Shown: one piece after another, positions 45,001 to 52,078 of the stretch
Numbering within the stretch: the first letter of the stretch is position 1
Layout of the letters: the number at the start of each line of letters is the position of its first letter
Assembly: GCA_019925795.1 (NCBI GenBank)
Contig: CM034312.1
Span: forward strand, 900,501 to 964,500
Direction of reading: 5' to 3'
Source: Dendrobium chrysotoxum
Taxonomy: Eukaryota > Streptophyta > Magnoliopsida > Asparagales > Orchidaceae
Length of the DNA: 64,000 nucleotides
Translations under genes and position numbers: made by a program
The notes under the pieces: model-generated
What the model was told of the DNA's origin: nothing
Databases searched by the model: none
What the model saw: only the letters and a program-made list of their open reading frames with translations

Positions 45001-45901
45001 TCTCGAGCTTCAAGTGTGTTCCGTGACGATCGAGCTAAACAAACGGCTCCGCTAGGTAACCATCCAGCCTAGCAAGAGCTCTTAGTCATGCTCCATCTGT
45101 TTGAACCTACGGAAGTCTTATATCTGGCACCTATTTTGGATACCAGACGGCTGTGTTGATCTCAAAAGTAGCAAACTAGATTGGAGCCCACATGTGCTTT
45201 TGTAAAGTACATGATATTTATGTTTTGAATATACTCGTTGCTAAGTTCTATTAATCAGAATGTCGCTTGCCTGTTAATGAAGAAAAAAAAAATCAGATTC
45301 TCTAAACAGTTATTAGATTAATATTAAGACGAATGCAACATATAAGAGATCAGTTAAATTTTATATTACACTCATCTCAAAATAAATCTAATAACTTCAA
45401 AATACATCATGACCAAAATTTTAGTTAGAATAATCACAAAATAGTTAGGTTTACTTTTTGAAATGAGTGCAATATATAATAAATCAATCAAAATTTATAT
45501 GGCATTCATTTTAAAAGAAATTTAATACTTTTGAGATCATCTTAAGAAAAATTTGGCCAAGAGATATGATCCTCAGCCAATTTTTCCCATGTTAATCTAA
45601 AATGACCATTAATTTTAGTGTCAAACATTTCTCAGTGGTTTTTGTTTAAAAATCTGAAAATCTCCTGCTTTAACTTTCACACCAACTGAATTACTTACCT
45701 ATGTTTTAGCCTTTTTTTTGGATATTCTTTATGTACAGCCGTAAGCGGTTCAGTGAAGAGAGAGCAGAAACTTGGTGGGCCGAAAACAGGCAGAAACTTC
45801 AAGACAAGTACATTTTCCCAGCTGGAGAAAGATGCGACTCGGCCGCTGGAGTTGGTTCACCATCTATGAAATCTATGAAGAAGAATAGCACCAATGGATA
45901 A
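17985..45901 (+). CDS. PH-RCC1-FYVE-BRX domain protein (PRAF family), seven exons, N-terminus missing
   Basis: Spliced from 17985-18074, 30470-30550, 30727-30891, 31009-33057, 38098-38244, 38569-38858 and 45739-45901. All junctions are GT-AG and the reading frame stays open to TAA at 45899-45901, giving 994 visible residues. Domain order in visible residues: the rest of a PH domain (1-84), a Ser-rich linker, RCC1-like blades (about 200-575), a FYVE zinc finger (about 577-645), a coiled coil (about 776-855) and a C-terminal BRX domain (about 909-965). From family knowledge, PRAF proteins bind phosphoinositides, can act as exchange-factor-like proteins for small GTPases, and work at membranes in trafficking or polarity. 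Family length is 1000-1100 residues, so about 45 N-terminal residues are missing, probably on an exon outside the window. The introns are up to 12.4 kb and filled with transposons. Confidence 0.9.
18075..19455. other. Start of the 12.4-kb PRAF intron, no element recognised
   Basis: Non-coding. Short frames only. Recurrent GTTGAC/GTCAAC-like words at about 18590-18700 give a faintly repetitive look but no definable unit. Confidence 0.5.
19461..20045 (+). repeat. 5' LTR of the short element
   Basis: 585 bp, paired with 20764-21347. In the first 155 bp I count roughly 16 differences by eye, so the insertion is not recent. A run resembling an R-U5 region (GATTTGGGAGAGCTGGATC... at about 19891) is also found, diverged, near 59466. 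Confidence 0.88.
20049..20060 (+). other. Primer-binding site, tRNA-iMet type
   Basis: TGGTATCAGAGC three bases after the 5' LTR, the same primer choice as in both CRM-type elements of the window. Confidence 0.88.
20076..20757 (+). pseudogene. Remnant gag start joined to an N-terminal RT fragment
   Basis: From ATG at 20076 the frame reads MAGRKVEMLEGEIGKLKYDF and stops at a TAA near 20160. Related Glu/Lys-rich gag-like sequence continues to about 20320 with another stop. From about 20508 a different frame reads LPPPRECEHAIILKEG and later EMLEAGIVRPNVSPF, the segment just upstream of the RT catalytic core in Ty3/gypsy polyproteins. It breaks off before any RT catalytic motif. So the internal region is a fusion of gag and pol ends left by a large deletion. 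Confidence 0.8.
20764..21347 (+). repeat. 3' LTR of the short element
   Basis: 584 bp, starting TGATGGACC and ending CCTATCA, followed directly by the CAAAC target duplicate. It pairs with 19461-20045. Confidence 0.88.
21880..21999. mobile_element. 120-bp hairpin MITE
   Basis: The terminal inverted repeats GGCTTCGTTTGGGACGGCTT (from 21880) and its near-perfect complement ending at 21999 match at 22 of 23 positions over the full arm. Inner pairing continues through CCGCTTCTTAAA / TTTAAGAAGCAG. No coding capacity. The CTTTGTTTGGGA-like terminus resembles hAT-derived MITEs, but I could not define an 8-bp duplication, so the superfamily is uncertain. Confidence 0.82.
22000..23463. other. Intron sequence with a GC-richer island
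   Basis: 22000-22740 is ordinary AT-rich sequence. 22750-23170 is clearly more GC-rich (cytosine-rich, with many CCGAC/CACC words) and stands out from the intron, possibly the U3 or leader part of an old retroelement. No domain was recognised in any frame. Confidence 0.4.
23464..23613. repeat. 50-bp tandem repeat, three copies
   Basis: Units start at 23464 (TTGAAGACC), 23514 (TTGAAGATCC) and 23564 (TTCGAAGACC), each with ATTGATCTTTGATC-like and GGGTGGGAT/GGGCGGGTA-like ends. The period is exactly 50 bp with moderate divergence. It lies just before GACAACGGTAAGTGCC. Confidence 0.8.
23710..24115. repeat. AT-rich low-complexity tract (TTAATTAA words)
   Basis: Almost entirely A/T, with repeated TAATTAATTA and AATTTAAAAT words. 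No coding signal. It lies between the 50-bp repeat and the hairpin array and may belong to the same retroelement leader. Confidence 0.6.
24515..25200. repeat. Array of about 13 degenerate hairpin-bearing repeats
   Basis: Successive units carry ACTTCTAAnnGAAGT-like short inverted repeats followed by CGTAAGACCTA. Examples lie near 24555, 24608, 24655, 24728, 24830, 24873, 25010, 25055, 25090 and 25145. Spacing is roughly 40-65 bp. The stem keeps compensating letters (ACTTCTAA...GAAGT, ACTTCCAAAGGGAAGT). No ORF. It is adjacent to a Tat-like leader fragment and may be its tandem repeat. Confidence 0.65.
25320..25860 (+). mobile_element. Fragment of Tat-like retroelement LTR/leader
   Basis: Three blocks match, in the same order, the reverse complement of the window end: ACCATGGGATCTTGAT (25417; 63787-63802 on -), TTAATCGAGAGTTCT (25490; about 63618-63632 on -), and TTAACTATAAGGGCTTGCACTCATAGGAA (25529-25557; about 63567-63596 on -). 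Near the window end this sequence precedes a Tat-like gag on the minus strand, so here it is probably the leader of a + strand copy whose coding part is lost. An A-rich tract at 25852-25935 follows. Confidence 0.65.
26109..29282 (-). mobile_element. Complete RTE-clade LINE, 3.17 kb, with 19-bp target duplication
   Basis: Exact AAAATATTCAAAATTCTAG duplicates flank it (26090-26108 and 29283-29301). On the minus strand it has a leader of about 250 bp (29282-29035, containing GGGCGTCCCCTGGAAGCGGC), an ORF from ATG at 29034, and the 3' end CTATAGTGGGACAAAGGCTTGATG with a very short TTG tail. It is the only copy in the window with both ends and a TSD, so it is the reference for judging the others. 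Confidence 0.93.
26130..29034 (-). pseudogene. RTE LINE ORF (endonuclease-reverse transcriptase), frameshifted
   Basis: Starts MWAKKLVHETKIRIGTWNID at 29034. The endonuclease part is open for 342 codons, with ILCIKETKWVGEKA, HGGHRFGTTNKGG and YKNGYSTTKIDYFL, until a frameshift at about 28010-28045. The next part reads WNPNVQEKIKNKKICYKNW, with a break near 27815. RT begins near 27720 and shows GPDDIPIEVWK-type and FIDLEKAYDKV (near 27180) motifs, breaks at about 27420 and 27140, and reaches FADDILLVDK near 26915. The C-terminal part downstream of 26631 is in other frames. Both enzymatic domains are present, but at least four breaks prevent a single protein. Confidence 0.9.
29331..29416. repeat. 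Self-complementary (TAA)n / (TTA)n microsatellite
   Basis: A run of TAA units (29331-29350) is followed directly by TTA units (29351-29365), then after a short spacer by a longer ATT run (29390-29416). The first two runs can pair as a hairpin. It begins 30 bp after the RTE LINE target duplicate. Confidence 0.85.
29417..30469. other. PRAF intron tail, nothing recognised
   Basis: AT-rich sequence with short frames only. It ends with the acceptor TGTTTTGCAG before exon B. Confidence 0.55.
30470..30550 (+). CDS. PRAF exon B: PH-domain segment
   Basis: Twenty-seven codons, AIFQRYPQPDKEYQSFSLIY then KDRSLDL, between TTTTGCAG and GTTAGT. It continues exon A in phase 0 and leads into exon C (ICKDKDEAEVW), the PH-domain C-terminal helix region. 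Confidence 0.92.
30727..30891 (+). CDS. PRAF exon C: end of PH domain and Ser-rich linker
   Basis: Fifty-five codons from ICKDKDEAEVWYVGLKALIS to SPSNLPF, after ACAG and before GTTAGT. The EVW-GLKALIS stretch is the terminal PH helix with its conserved Trp. The following 117-nt intron (30892-31008) has a polypyrimidine tract and TTTTTCAG, is a multiple of three and contains no stop, so unspliced RNA would add 39 residues. Confidence 0.9.
31009..33057 (+). CDS. PRAF exon D: RCC1 repeats, FYVE finger and start of coiled coil
   Basis: 683 codons. RCC1 blades recur with signatures such as FTWGEESGGRLGHA, YTWGDG...GLLGHG, FTFGDGTFGALGHGD, FTWGDGDEGRLGHGD and YTWGKGTNGQLGHGD, each with an IACG/VSCG...HTA strand. 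The FYVE finger has four CxxC pairs (CSGC, CYNC, CKSC, CDAC) and the plant-variant basic motif RRQRHNCYNC in place of the animal RRHHCR, which from family knowledge alters lipid preference. The exon ends in DELKKTNESLREEVAQLKLQ, a coiled-coil start, before GTATAA. There is no in-frame stop over 2 kb, so the gene is still under constraint. Confidence 0.95.
33058..35400. other. PRAF intron 5, first part
   Basis: AT-rich intron sequence. It includes the CT-rich tract annotated separately. No transposon or exon was recognised elsewhere in this part. Confidence 0.5.
33565..33738. repeat. CT-rich polypyrimidine tract
   Basis: About 175 bp of CTCT/CCCT/TTCC words with almost no purine runs (TCTCTCCCTCTCTTTCCTCT is typical). 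It sits in the middle of an intron, so it is not a splice acceptor tract. Possible decayed (CT)n satellite. Confidence 0.75.
35402..37015. repeat. Diverged direct repeats about 1.42 kb apart
   Basis: 35402-35590 and 36823-37010 share, in order, GGGTTTGTCTTATCA / AGGTTCATCTTATCA, GATCTCAATGTCAATTATG / GATCTTCAAGTCAATTATG, and GAGATTTGTGGATA... / GAGATTTGTGCATA... followed by a poly-T run and TGTGATG. The pair may be the ends of an old, coding-free element; no clear TG..CA borders or target duplication were found. Confidence 0.5.
36215..36542. repeat. Tandem repeat of about 89-96 bp, 3.5 copies
   Basis: Units start with (G)TTCATAATCC at 36215, 36304, 36397 and 36493. Each contains AAGGCTC- and TTCCTCTAAAAA-like blocks and an AATTAGATTT-like block. 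Divergence between units is high. It lies between the 1.42-kb-spaced direct repeats and may be an internal part of that element. Confidence 0.65.
37590..37889 (+). mobile_element. RTE LINE 3' fragment, 300 bp
   Basis: It begins GGAGAAAGGTTGGAGTAACTC, carries the C-terminal-region sequence (LRWF-PIKRQPFDDLVRRVDVL-like, with frame breaks) and ends GTGAGATAAAGGCTTGTTG with a TTG/CTTG tail. It lies in a PRAF intron about 200 bp upstream of exon E, in the gene's orientation. Confidence 0.85.
38098..38244 (+). CDS. PRAF exon E: coiled coil
   Basis: Forty-nine codons, LECLTQKFQNMESEFERKSV onward to KEVIKSLTSQ, with TTTGCAG before and GTAATT after. The Leu/Glu/Lys heptads continue the coiled coil begun at the end of exon D. 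Phase 0 at both ends. Confidence 0.93.
38569..38858 (+). CDS. PRAF exon F: linker and first half of BRX domain
   Basis: Begins LKDMAERAPE after TTTTGCAG and ends KILKRIRF plus two bases of a split codon, before GTACAG. The BRX-domain opening EGVEWVEQAEAGVYITVSSS is clear. From family knowledge the BRX domain mediates protein-protein contacts. Confidence 0.93.
38859..41127. other. PRAF intron 6 (6.9 kb), first part
   Basis: AT-rich, non-coding. It has poly-A/poly-T runs but no transposon that I could name. Only short random frames. Confidence 0.45.
41128..41315. repeat. GC-rich CCACC/CCGCC low-complexity island
   Basis: A sharp compositional island of CCACC, CCGCC and CCATCGCC words in an otherwise AT-rich intron. 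It is open in several frames on both strands for purely compositional reasons (Pro/His/Thr- or Gly/Trp-rich), so I do not call a gene. Confidence 0.6.
41500..42285. repeat. Tandem duplication, period about 438 bp
   Basis: Two diverged copies in direct order. TTATTACATAATAATTCTGA (from 41563) and TTATTACATAATAATCCTGA (from 42002) are 439 bp apart. GGATTGGATGAGGTCCCCAT recurs at 41770 and 42208, 438 bp apart, with TTAACTTTTGCTCTAA and ATCTAGGTATCA... blocks between. Non-coding. Confidence 0.8.
43851..44440 (+). pseudogene. Remnant of DUF4283-type ORF1 (L1-like LINE or related)
   Basis: In broken frames the sequence reads GCPNLEVICKFMFDLHLVGG and VGLIYPHHVIIRLFKS (43960-44090), then FDSYEEPSIIIFWIAFSRL (about 44166-44222), then VDNANSHLSRSYVAKVLVEL (about 44277-44337). 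The order and key residues match the DUF4283 domain found at the N-terminus of many plant LINE and retroelement-derived proteins. Stops and frameshifts occur between the blocks. I see no CCHC knuckle or RT nearby. This family is distinct from the RTE copies. Confidence 0.7.
44441..45738. other. End of PRAF intron 6
   Basis: No element recognised. The sequence at about 44700-45150 has a leader-like mixed composition and could be old LTR sequence. The intron ends with TTTATGTACAG at 45738. Confidence 0.45.
45739..45901 (+). CDS. PRAF last exon: end of BRX domain and stop
   Basis: The first base completes the split Ser codon of exon F. It then reads RKRFSEERAETWWAENRQKL, the most conserved BRX stretch, a short Ser/Lys tail and TAA at 45899-45901. 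The exon is 6.9 kb from the previous one. Confidence 0.93.
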
Positions 45902-46955
45902 TGGATGAAAATCCTCCATATACCAAATGGATATAACGTCTTCCAGAGCTGAATTAGGCCTGGACTCTCGATTCACATCACAAGTTGAATACCAACATAG
46001 TTTCTTTTCCCTGTATTGTCCCATTGGATAAAAGTAGAGCATTATTTCTTGTAAATAATTTGTTCAAGTTACCTTTATTCTCAACATTGATAAATTTCAA
46101 TTAAATCAATAATATCAACATTTTTTTTTTGTTTTTTTGAGTTTTCTTAGAAATTCTGTGGTTCATAAAAAAATTTGGTGAAAATATCCATCTAAATTTA
46201 GTTATGATGGATCTTAAAGTCTTTTAATTTATTTCGAGATGATTACAATAGAAATTTTGATGTAAAAAAATATTTTTTCTCAATAATGAGCTTATGTTAC
46301 TTTGTATGTTGGTTGATTAAATTGGTACTGAGTATGGACTGTTCAGGTTGTGTATAGTATTTGTACTTGGTTTTCTGTACACCCATTGAATAAAAATGCA
46401 ATTTTTAATTTTAAAATAGCTTAGTATTTGTATTTTTTAATTCTAATTTATTAATAATTTGATCGATATTAATCTAGGAATATTGGATTTCTTATTTTGT
46501 TTCACTATTTTACTTAGTGAATTAATGCCTTTGTTGTCCAATAATGGTCGCTTGAGGCTTCCTTCACTTGACAACCTCCACACATCATGCAAGGCTAAGC
46601 ATATTTGGAGACTTTACAACTCTGATTCTCCTTTATTCCCCGACTACTCATTTATTTAACCAAGAGTTCTCTCTTCTGCCAACATTCTATCTAAAATTTG
46701 AATAAACCCTAAAGGCAAAATGTTCTTCATTATTATTAAAGTTCTGACCTTTAAGCGCCCATCTAATAATTTTTCTAGAATAATTAGCATTTCTCCAACT
46801 TAGCTGCACTTAACTCTAAAAAAAATCTATGAATTATTTACCTCAACAACCGCTTTGAGGTCCATCTGACTAATTACAATGAAAACATTAAACGGACGAT
46901 GCGGCTATCATCGTGAGTGCAGCGTTACTATATGTGGCATTAAAACATAATTTGG
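45902..46955. other. Intergenic region between PRAF and uL15m
   Basis: Should contain the PRAF 3' UTR (AATAAA-like words near 46389) and the uL15m promoter. An AAACCCTAAA telo-box-like word occurs at 46704. No further gene recognised. Confidence 0.5.
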
Positions 46956-46961
46956 TGGGCC
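46956..46961 (+). promoter_or_regulatory. Site II-type motif TGGGCC upstream of uL15m
   Basis: TGGGCC lies 72 bp upstream of the uL15m start codon. TGGGCY (site II) boxes are common in plant promoters of ribosomal protein and mitochondrial protein genes, often with telo-boxes; AAACCCTAA also occurs at 47122-47130, inside the first coding exon. Functional role inferred. Confidence 0.5.
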
Positions 46962-47027
46962 GTAAGCCCGCCCTTCCTTCCATGGCTTGGTCGAGCTAAA
47001 GCTTCCGTTAGCTCAACCTGTGTAGTC

Positions 47028-47444
47028 ATGTGGAGGCGAGTCTCTCTCCTCACCAAACTCCCCTTTCGCCTCACCTCCTCCATCCCAATACCAATCAATT
47101 TTTACATTAGCCACCTCGCCAAAACCCTAACTCCTGCTTTTCCATATTCTCTTTCGGTTTCCAATGGCTTGGAACGGGCTTCCTTCAGTACGGCTATGGG
47201 TTCGTCGCCGGCAATAGAGAGTCTGTTGAAGCTGAATGATCTGAGGGATAACAAGGGGGCGAGGAAGAAGAAGAAAAGGAAGGGGCGGGGAATCGGATCC
47301 GGGAAAGGTAAGACGGCAGGGAAAGGTCATAAGGGTCAGAGGGCGAGGGGAGGAATAAAGCTAGGATTCGAGGGTGGCCAAACTCCCCTGCGCCGCCGAT
47401 TGCCTAAGCGCGGATTCAAGAATCCATTTAGTCTTACGTTCCAG
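47028..47444 (+). CDS. Mitochondrial large-subunit ribosomal protein uL15, exon 1
   Basis: 139 codons from ATG at 47028 to LTFQ before GTCACT. The first ~65 residues look like a mitochondrial targeting peptide (Arg/Ser/Leu rich, few acids), then SLLKLNDLRDNKGARKKKKR and the uL15 signature RKGRGIGSGKGKTAGKGHKG...GQTPLRRRLPKRGFKNPF. uL15 binds large-subunit rRNA and is part of the mitoribosome. Family proteins run to about 250-290 residues, so exon 1 covers half. The exon ends in phase 0 where homologs continue with a VGLGKI-type segment. I could not find that segment downstream: the intron is interrupted by a 6.8-kb CRM-type element. The gene is either very long-introned, continuing past the window, or broken. 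Confidence 0.88.
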
Positions 47445-48172
47445 GTCACTGATCTCAATCTCAATTTCTCCTCTTTTTTTTTTTTTTAATTTCTTTCAGG
47501 GGTCAATTGGTTGCTTGAAATTGTAATACATGTTTTGAAAATTGGTGAAGTTTGTTATATTCATTATTCGGTTGTATGTTATTAGAAACCAGCATAGATT
47601 TCATACTTCACGAAATGTCTCGAAGCTCCCTCAAATGTAATGATTGCATTTGGTTGCTTACCAAAAAAAAACATGATTTTAAAATTAATGAATTTGCTAC
47701 AGTCCATCCGGTTGAAAGTAGTTAGAAATCAACGTGTTTTAAACTCAACAAATGCCTACAAAATCCTTCAAAGTCAAAAGTGTTGTTGTTTTTTTTTTTT
47801 TTGGCACTCTAAATCATCTCTTTAAAACATCTTTTATATCCGCAAGCAATCAAAGGAGCCCCGAGACACTTTTTCTATCTCTATACAACCAAATGAGTCC
47901 TAAGATAAATCTAATTTGCTTGTCTGCTGCAGAGTGCTAAAAATGCTAATCCATAATGAGAGGTTTTTGATATAATGGGATGTTGAACTTCTTTTGGAAT
48001 GTTTGCCAGGTTATAAGAACAGATGTGACCCCTAATTTGGTGTTGGATGTTTCTTTAAGCTCCTACTAATCTAATGCACATAGTAATGGGAAGATCACTT
48101 TTGATTTTCTTTATCCTAAAGCAGTAATTTTTCAGATTGGCATGAATGTTTATGCTTAACTTATAGAACTTG
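47445..48172 (+). other. uL15m intron 1 before the retroelement insertion
   Basis: AT-rich with several poly-T runs. Acceptor-like AG sites at 47933 and 48009 were examined, but the following codons do not resemble uL15. Confidence 0.55.
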
Positions 48173-48177
48173 ATATG
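48173..48177. other. Target site duplication ATATG, left copy
   Basis: ATATG immediately before TGATGTAGGC. The second copy is 54995-54999, immediately after ...GCATCA. Confidence 0.9.
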
Positions 48178-49296
48178 TGATGTAGGCAAACTAGAAAGAA
48201 AAGTCTAGAGAGGAGAACACTAGGACAAATGAAAACCAAACTCGATTCAAATTAGTATGCAAGCTTCCAAACAACACCAAAACAAACGAAAAGTCAAATC
48301 AAATGAAATAAAATAAAAAAAAAACGCTATCCTCAGAACAACCGGCAAGCGGTTTCCTCACATGCAACGATAAGTAGGAAAATTATGATAAAGTGCTTAG
48401 GCTTGCAAACCAAGGGTCCACCACAGCAAGAAGGGTCCAACGTCCAACCAAACTCCTCCGGCAAATGTCTCCAACAAACATCTCCCAATAGCTCAAGAAG
48501 AAGGATACAAGTGGAGTGGAACTTGCGTAGAGAAGAAGAGATTAGAAGCCAAGACAAAATAGAGAGGTGGGAGAGGTGGAATAAGCTCGCAAGCTTTTCC
48601 AAGAAGAAGAGAAACCCTCAGGTTTTAGAGACTTTGCTCACAAATTTCCAACTCCCCAAATGCTTCAAAACTCCACAATTTATAGGGAAAAAGGGGGCAA
48701 CCAAACAGCCACAGCACCTCCAACCAAACCAATCAGGTAAGGGGAAATGGAAGGCCAATCAGCACCCAATCAGCACAATAAAAGCCACGGTACAACTAGC
48801 AAAATAGGGGAAACCGAAGAGGCCAGAACAAAGAACCGGGACAGCAGCCAGGGAGGATTGGACGGACAACACAGGGAACCAGAACAGATAGGAAAAAGGA
48901 GAGAAGAACCAGCCACAGGGAGCAGCACCAGGAGGAAACCGAGAGGACACAAAGAAAGGAAAAGGCAAGCTCCATTCCACAATATGAGCTGAAATAAGAA
49001 GAATTACCTTTTTATATTAATGAGCTAAAGTCACAGCTCAAGCATTTATGAGCTAGAACCAATTAGCTCCTAAAAATTCAGCTCAACACCAAAGCAGCCA
49101 AAGCCCAAATCGAGAACAAACAATAGCCCAAAGGACCCAAAATGCTAACAAACCCAAGACTTGCCAAGCCCAAGCACATCCTACCATGATTATTGGATGA
49201 TCTCTATCATTGGATAGCATAAAAAAAATATAAAACACAACTAATATTCAAATTACATCAAAACAAAAATAAATACACCAAAACATGAATGCATCA
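48178..49296 (-). repeat. 3' LTR (element orientation) of the intronic CRM-type element
   Basis: 1119 bp, partner of 53868-54994. The polymerase stop codon TGA is formed by its first three bases on the minus strand (49294-49296). Confidence 0.93.
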
Positions 49297-50517
49297 ATTC
49301 CCTCCTGGTGGGAGAGTCTCATCTCCTGATGAGAAAGCTTTCACAATTTTCTGATAAAGATCCGGATGATGATTTTTTAACTCATTAGCATCCATCCAAG
49401 TACAGTCTGTTAAGGGACGATTCTTCCATTTTGCCAAAAACCTCTTGTGCTCGCCATGTCTAATTTTAGAAATCCTGACATCAATAATATCTTCAACCTG
49501 TTCATCGTTGTTTGAAACTGACGTGGAGAGTGACAAAGTTTCAACTTCCACAGAATCATCAGAATTTTCTTCATATAGAGAAAGGTCAGAAACATTAAAC
49601 ACAGGAGAAGTACCAACAGTAATAAGAAGATCCAAAAGATAGACATTCGTGCCCAACTTTCGAAGCACACGAGAAGGCCCAAATTTCTTCCTGCTTAATC
49701 TTCCAAAAGTACCAACAAGAAATCGTTGGCAACGAAAGTAAGCCATAACCAAATCACCCTCATTAAAAAATATTTCCCTCCGATGTTTATCAACAGTAGA
49801 TTTGTATTTAACATTAACCATTCGGAGTTTTTCAAGGACTTGCTGTTGGACAGTTTTGATATGGTCAAAAGTTTCAGAAGCTTCAGCACTAATTTTATTA
49901 GGCAAAAACAAATAATTTATATCTAAAATGTGAGGTATGGGCTGATCATAAATAATCTCAAATGGAGTTTTACCAGTGGAACGATTAACAGAATTATTGT
50001 ATGCAAACTCAGCTTGGGGCAATATCAAATCCCATTGGGATGGTTTTTCTCCAGCAAGGCATCTCAGTAAATTCCATAAGCTTCGATTGACCACTTCAGT
50101 TTGTTCATCGATTTGTGGATGATATGCACTACTAAATTGAAGAGTAGTTCCTAATTTTGCCCAAAGTGTTCTCCAAAAATGACTCAAAAATCTAGTATCC
50201 CTATCAGAAGTAAATGTACGAGGAATACCATGAAGACGAATAATTTCTTTAAAGAACAAGTCTGCAATATATGAAGCATCATAAGTTTTCTTGCAAGGAA
50301 TAAAGTGTGCAATTTTTCTAAATCGGTCCACAACAACAAAAATAGAATCAAATTTTCTAGCAGTAATAGGCAATCCCAAAACAAAATTCATAAAGATATC
50401 CTCCCAAAGTTTATTTGGAATAGGAAGAGGAATATACAAACCAGAATTTTGAGAAGTTCCCTTAAAAGCTTGACAGATTTTACATTGTCTTACCAACTTA
50501 GCAATTTGTTTTCTCAT
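49294..50517 (-). pseudogene. Integrase and chromodomain-like C-terminus of the intronic CRM-type element
   Basis: 407 codons open. An HHCC-type zinc finger end (CKICQAFK) opens it, followed by the integrase core. The usual first catalytic Asp in the MDF context is Asn here (FMNFVLGLP), while SDRD and QTEVVNRS supply the other Asp and Glu. Then come a GPSRVLRKLG-type region and a chromodomain-like tail (KIRHGEHKRFLAKWKNRPLT, WMDANELKNHHPDL) ending PPGGN. The stop lies in the LTR. Loss of the Asp predicts an inactive integrase. Confidence 0.88.
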
Positions 50518-50523
50518 ATGAGG

Positions 50524-51996
50524 TCAGAAATATTTTTCCTCAACCAAGGCAACAGTTTTTCCTTGCCCAAAATGTCCACCCAGACCCCCACTATGAAGTT
50601 CACGCACCAATTGTTCTCTTAAAGAATTTTTTGTTATGCAAAGCCTAGAACCCTTAAACAAAAACCTTTGATGAATAACAAATTGAGCAGAAGGATCAGT
50701 TCCAGAAGTAAGGCAAGAAGCCCAAATATTTTCAAAATCAGGATCATTTGCATAAGTGTCCTTTAAAAAAATCAAAAGAAGTGATGGTTGGGTAAACAGT
50801 TACCAACAAATGAGATCTCCTGCTTAAAGCATCAACTACCTTGTTTAGCATACCAGTTTTATGTTTAATATGAAAAGTATATTCTTGCAAAAAAGAAACC
50901 TGTTTAGCATGCCTTTTGTTCAAATTTTTCTAAGAGCCCAAAAATCGTAAAGCTTCGTGATCAGTATTTAAAACAAACTTTCTTTGGATCAAATAACATC
51001 TCCAGAATTTCAAAGCTTGAACAATAGCATAAAATTTTAAATCATAAGTAGAATATTTGGATCGAGCATCATTAGATTTTTTACTAAAGTAAGCAATAAG
51101 TTTTCCTTCCTGACTAAGCACAGCACCAATACCAACATGAGAAGCATCACAATTAACTTCAAATTTTTTTTCAAAATTTGGCAAGTTAAAGATGGGAGCT
51201 TGACTCATTTTTGCTTTAATGATTTCAAATGTTTGTTCAGCTTGAGGTGTTCACCTAAATATCCCTTTTTTTCAAACAATATGTGATAGGAGCAATCAGA
51301 GAACTGAAATTTTTAATAAACCTTCGATATAAAGAAGCTAAGCCATGAAATCCTCTCACCTCGCTTATGTTTTTAGGAGTATGCTAATTTTGAATTGCTT
51401 CAATTTTCATAGGATCAACTTTGATTCCCTTAACAGACACAATGTAACCCAAAAATGTTAAACTTGAAGTCATGAAAGAACATTTTTTAAGATTGATATA
51501 CAACTTTTGCTCTCTTAGTGTTTGCAAAATTTGCCTCACATGATTAAGATGTTCAGAAGGGTGAATGCTATAAATTAGAATGTCATCGAAATACACCATA
51601 ACAAACTTTCCAATAAAAGGTCTCAAAATATGATTCATAGTTCTCATAAAAGTGCTCGGAGCATTAGAAATCCCAAAAGGCATAACAAGTCATTCATACA
51701 AACCTTCCTTAGTTTTAAAAGCAGTTTTACATTAATCTCCAGGTCTTATTCTAATTTGGTGATACCCACTTCTCAAATCAATTTTGAAAAAAATTTTAGC
51801 ACCACTTAACATATCCAGCATGTCATCCAGCCTAGAAATAAGAAATCTATACTTAATGGTCATTTTATTTATAGCCCTACTATCCACACACATTCTCCAT
51901 ATTCCATCTTTTTTAGGAGTTAGTAACGCAGGCACAGCACAGGGACTTAAATTTTCTTTAATCAAACCTTCTTTAACAGTTCAGTCACTTGCTTAA
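50524..51996 (-). pseudogene. Reverse transcriptase and RNase H of the intronic CRM-type element, broken
   Basis: RT shows TPKKDGIWRMCVDSRAINKM near 51920, RSGYHQIRIRPGD near 51740, then stops around 51731 and near 51690, then MPFGISNAPSTFMR and the catalytic YFDDILIYS near 51590. RNase H has NCDASHVGIGAVLSQEGKLI near 51140 and NTDHEALRF near 50960. The connection to integrase (HSGGLGGHFGQGKTVALVEE) is at about 50590-50530. Several stops and at least two frame changes separate the blocks, so no polyprotein can be made. Confidence 0.85.
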
Positions 51997-52078
51997 AAAG
52001 TTCATCATGCTCAGTTGGACTCATCCTGTAATGGGGAAGATTAGGTAAAGTAGCTCTGGGTATTAAATCAATATGATG

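Noticed and set aside
48385..48992. Frames of 140 and 81 codons in the LTR, repeated near 54038-54690
   Set aside because: They lie within both LTRs of the intronic CRM-type element; Gln/Arg/Lys-rich, no domain. LTR sequence.
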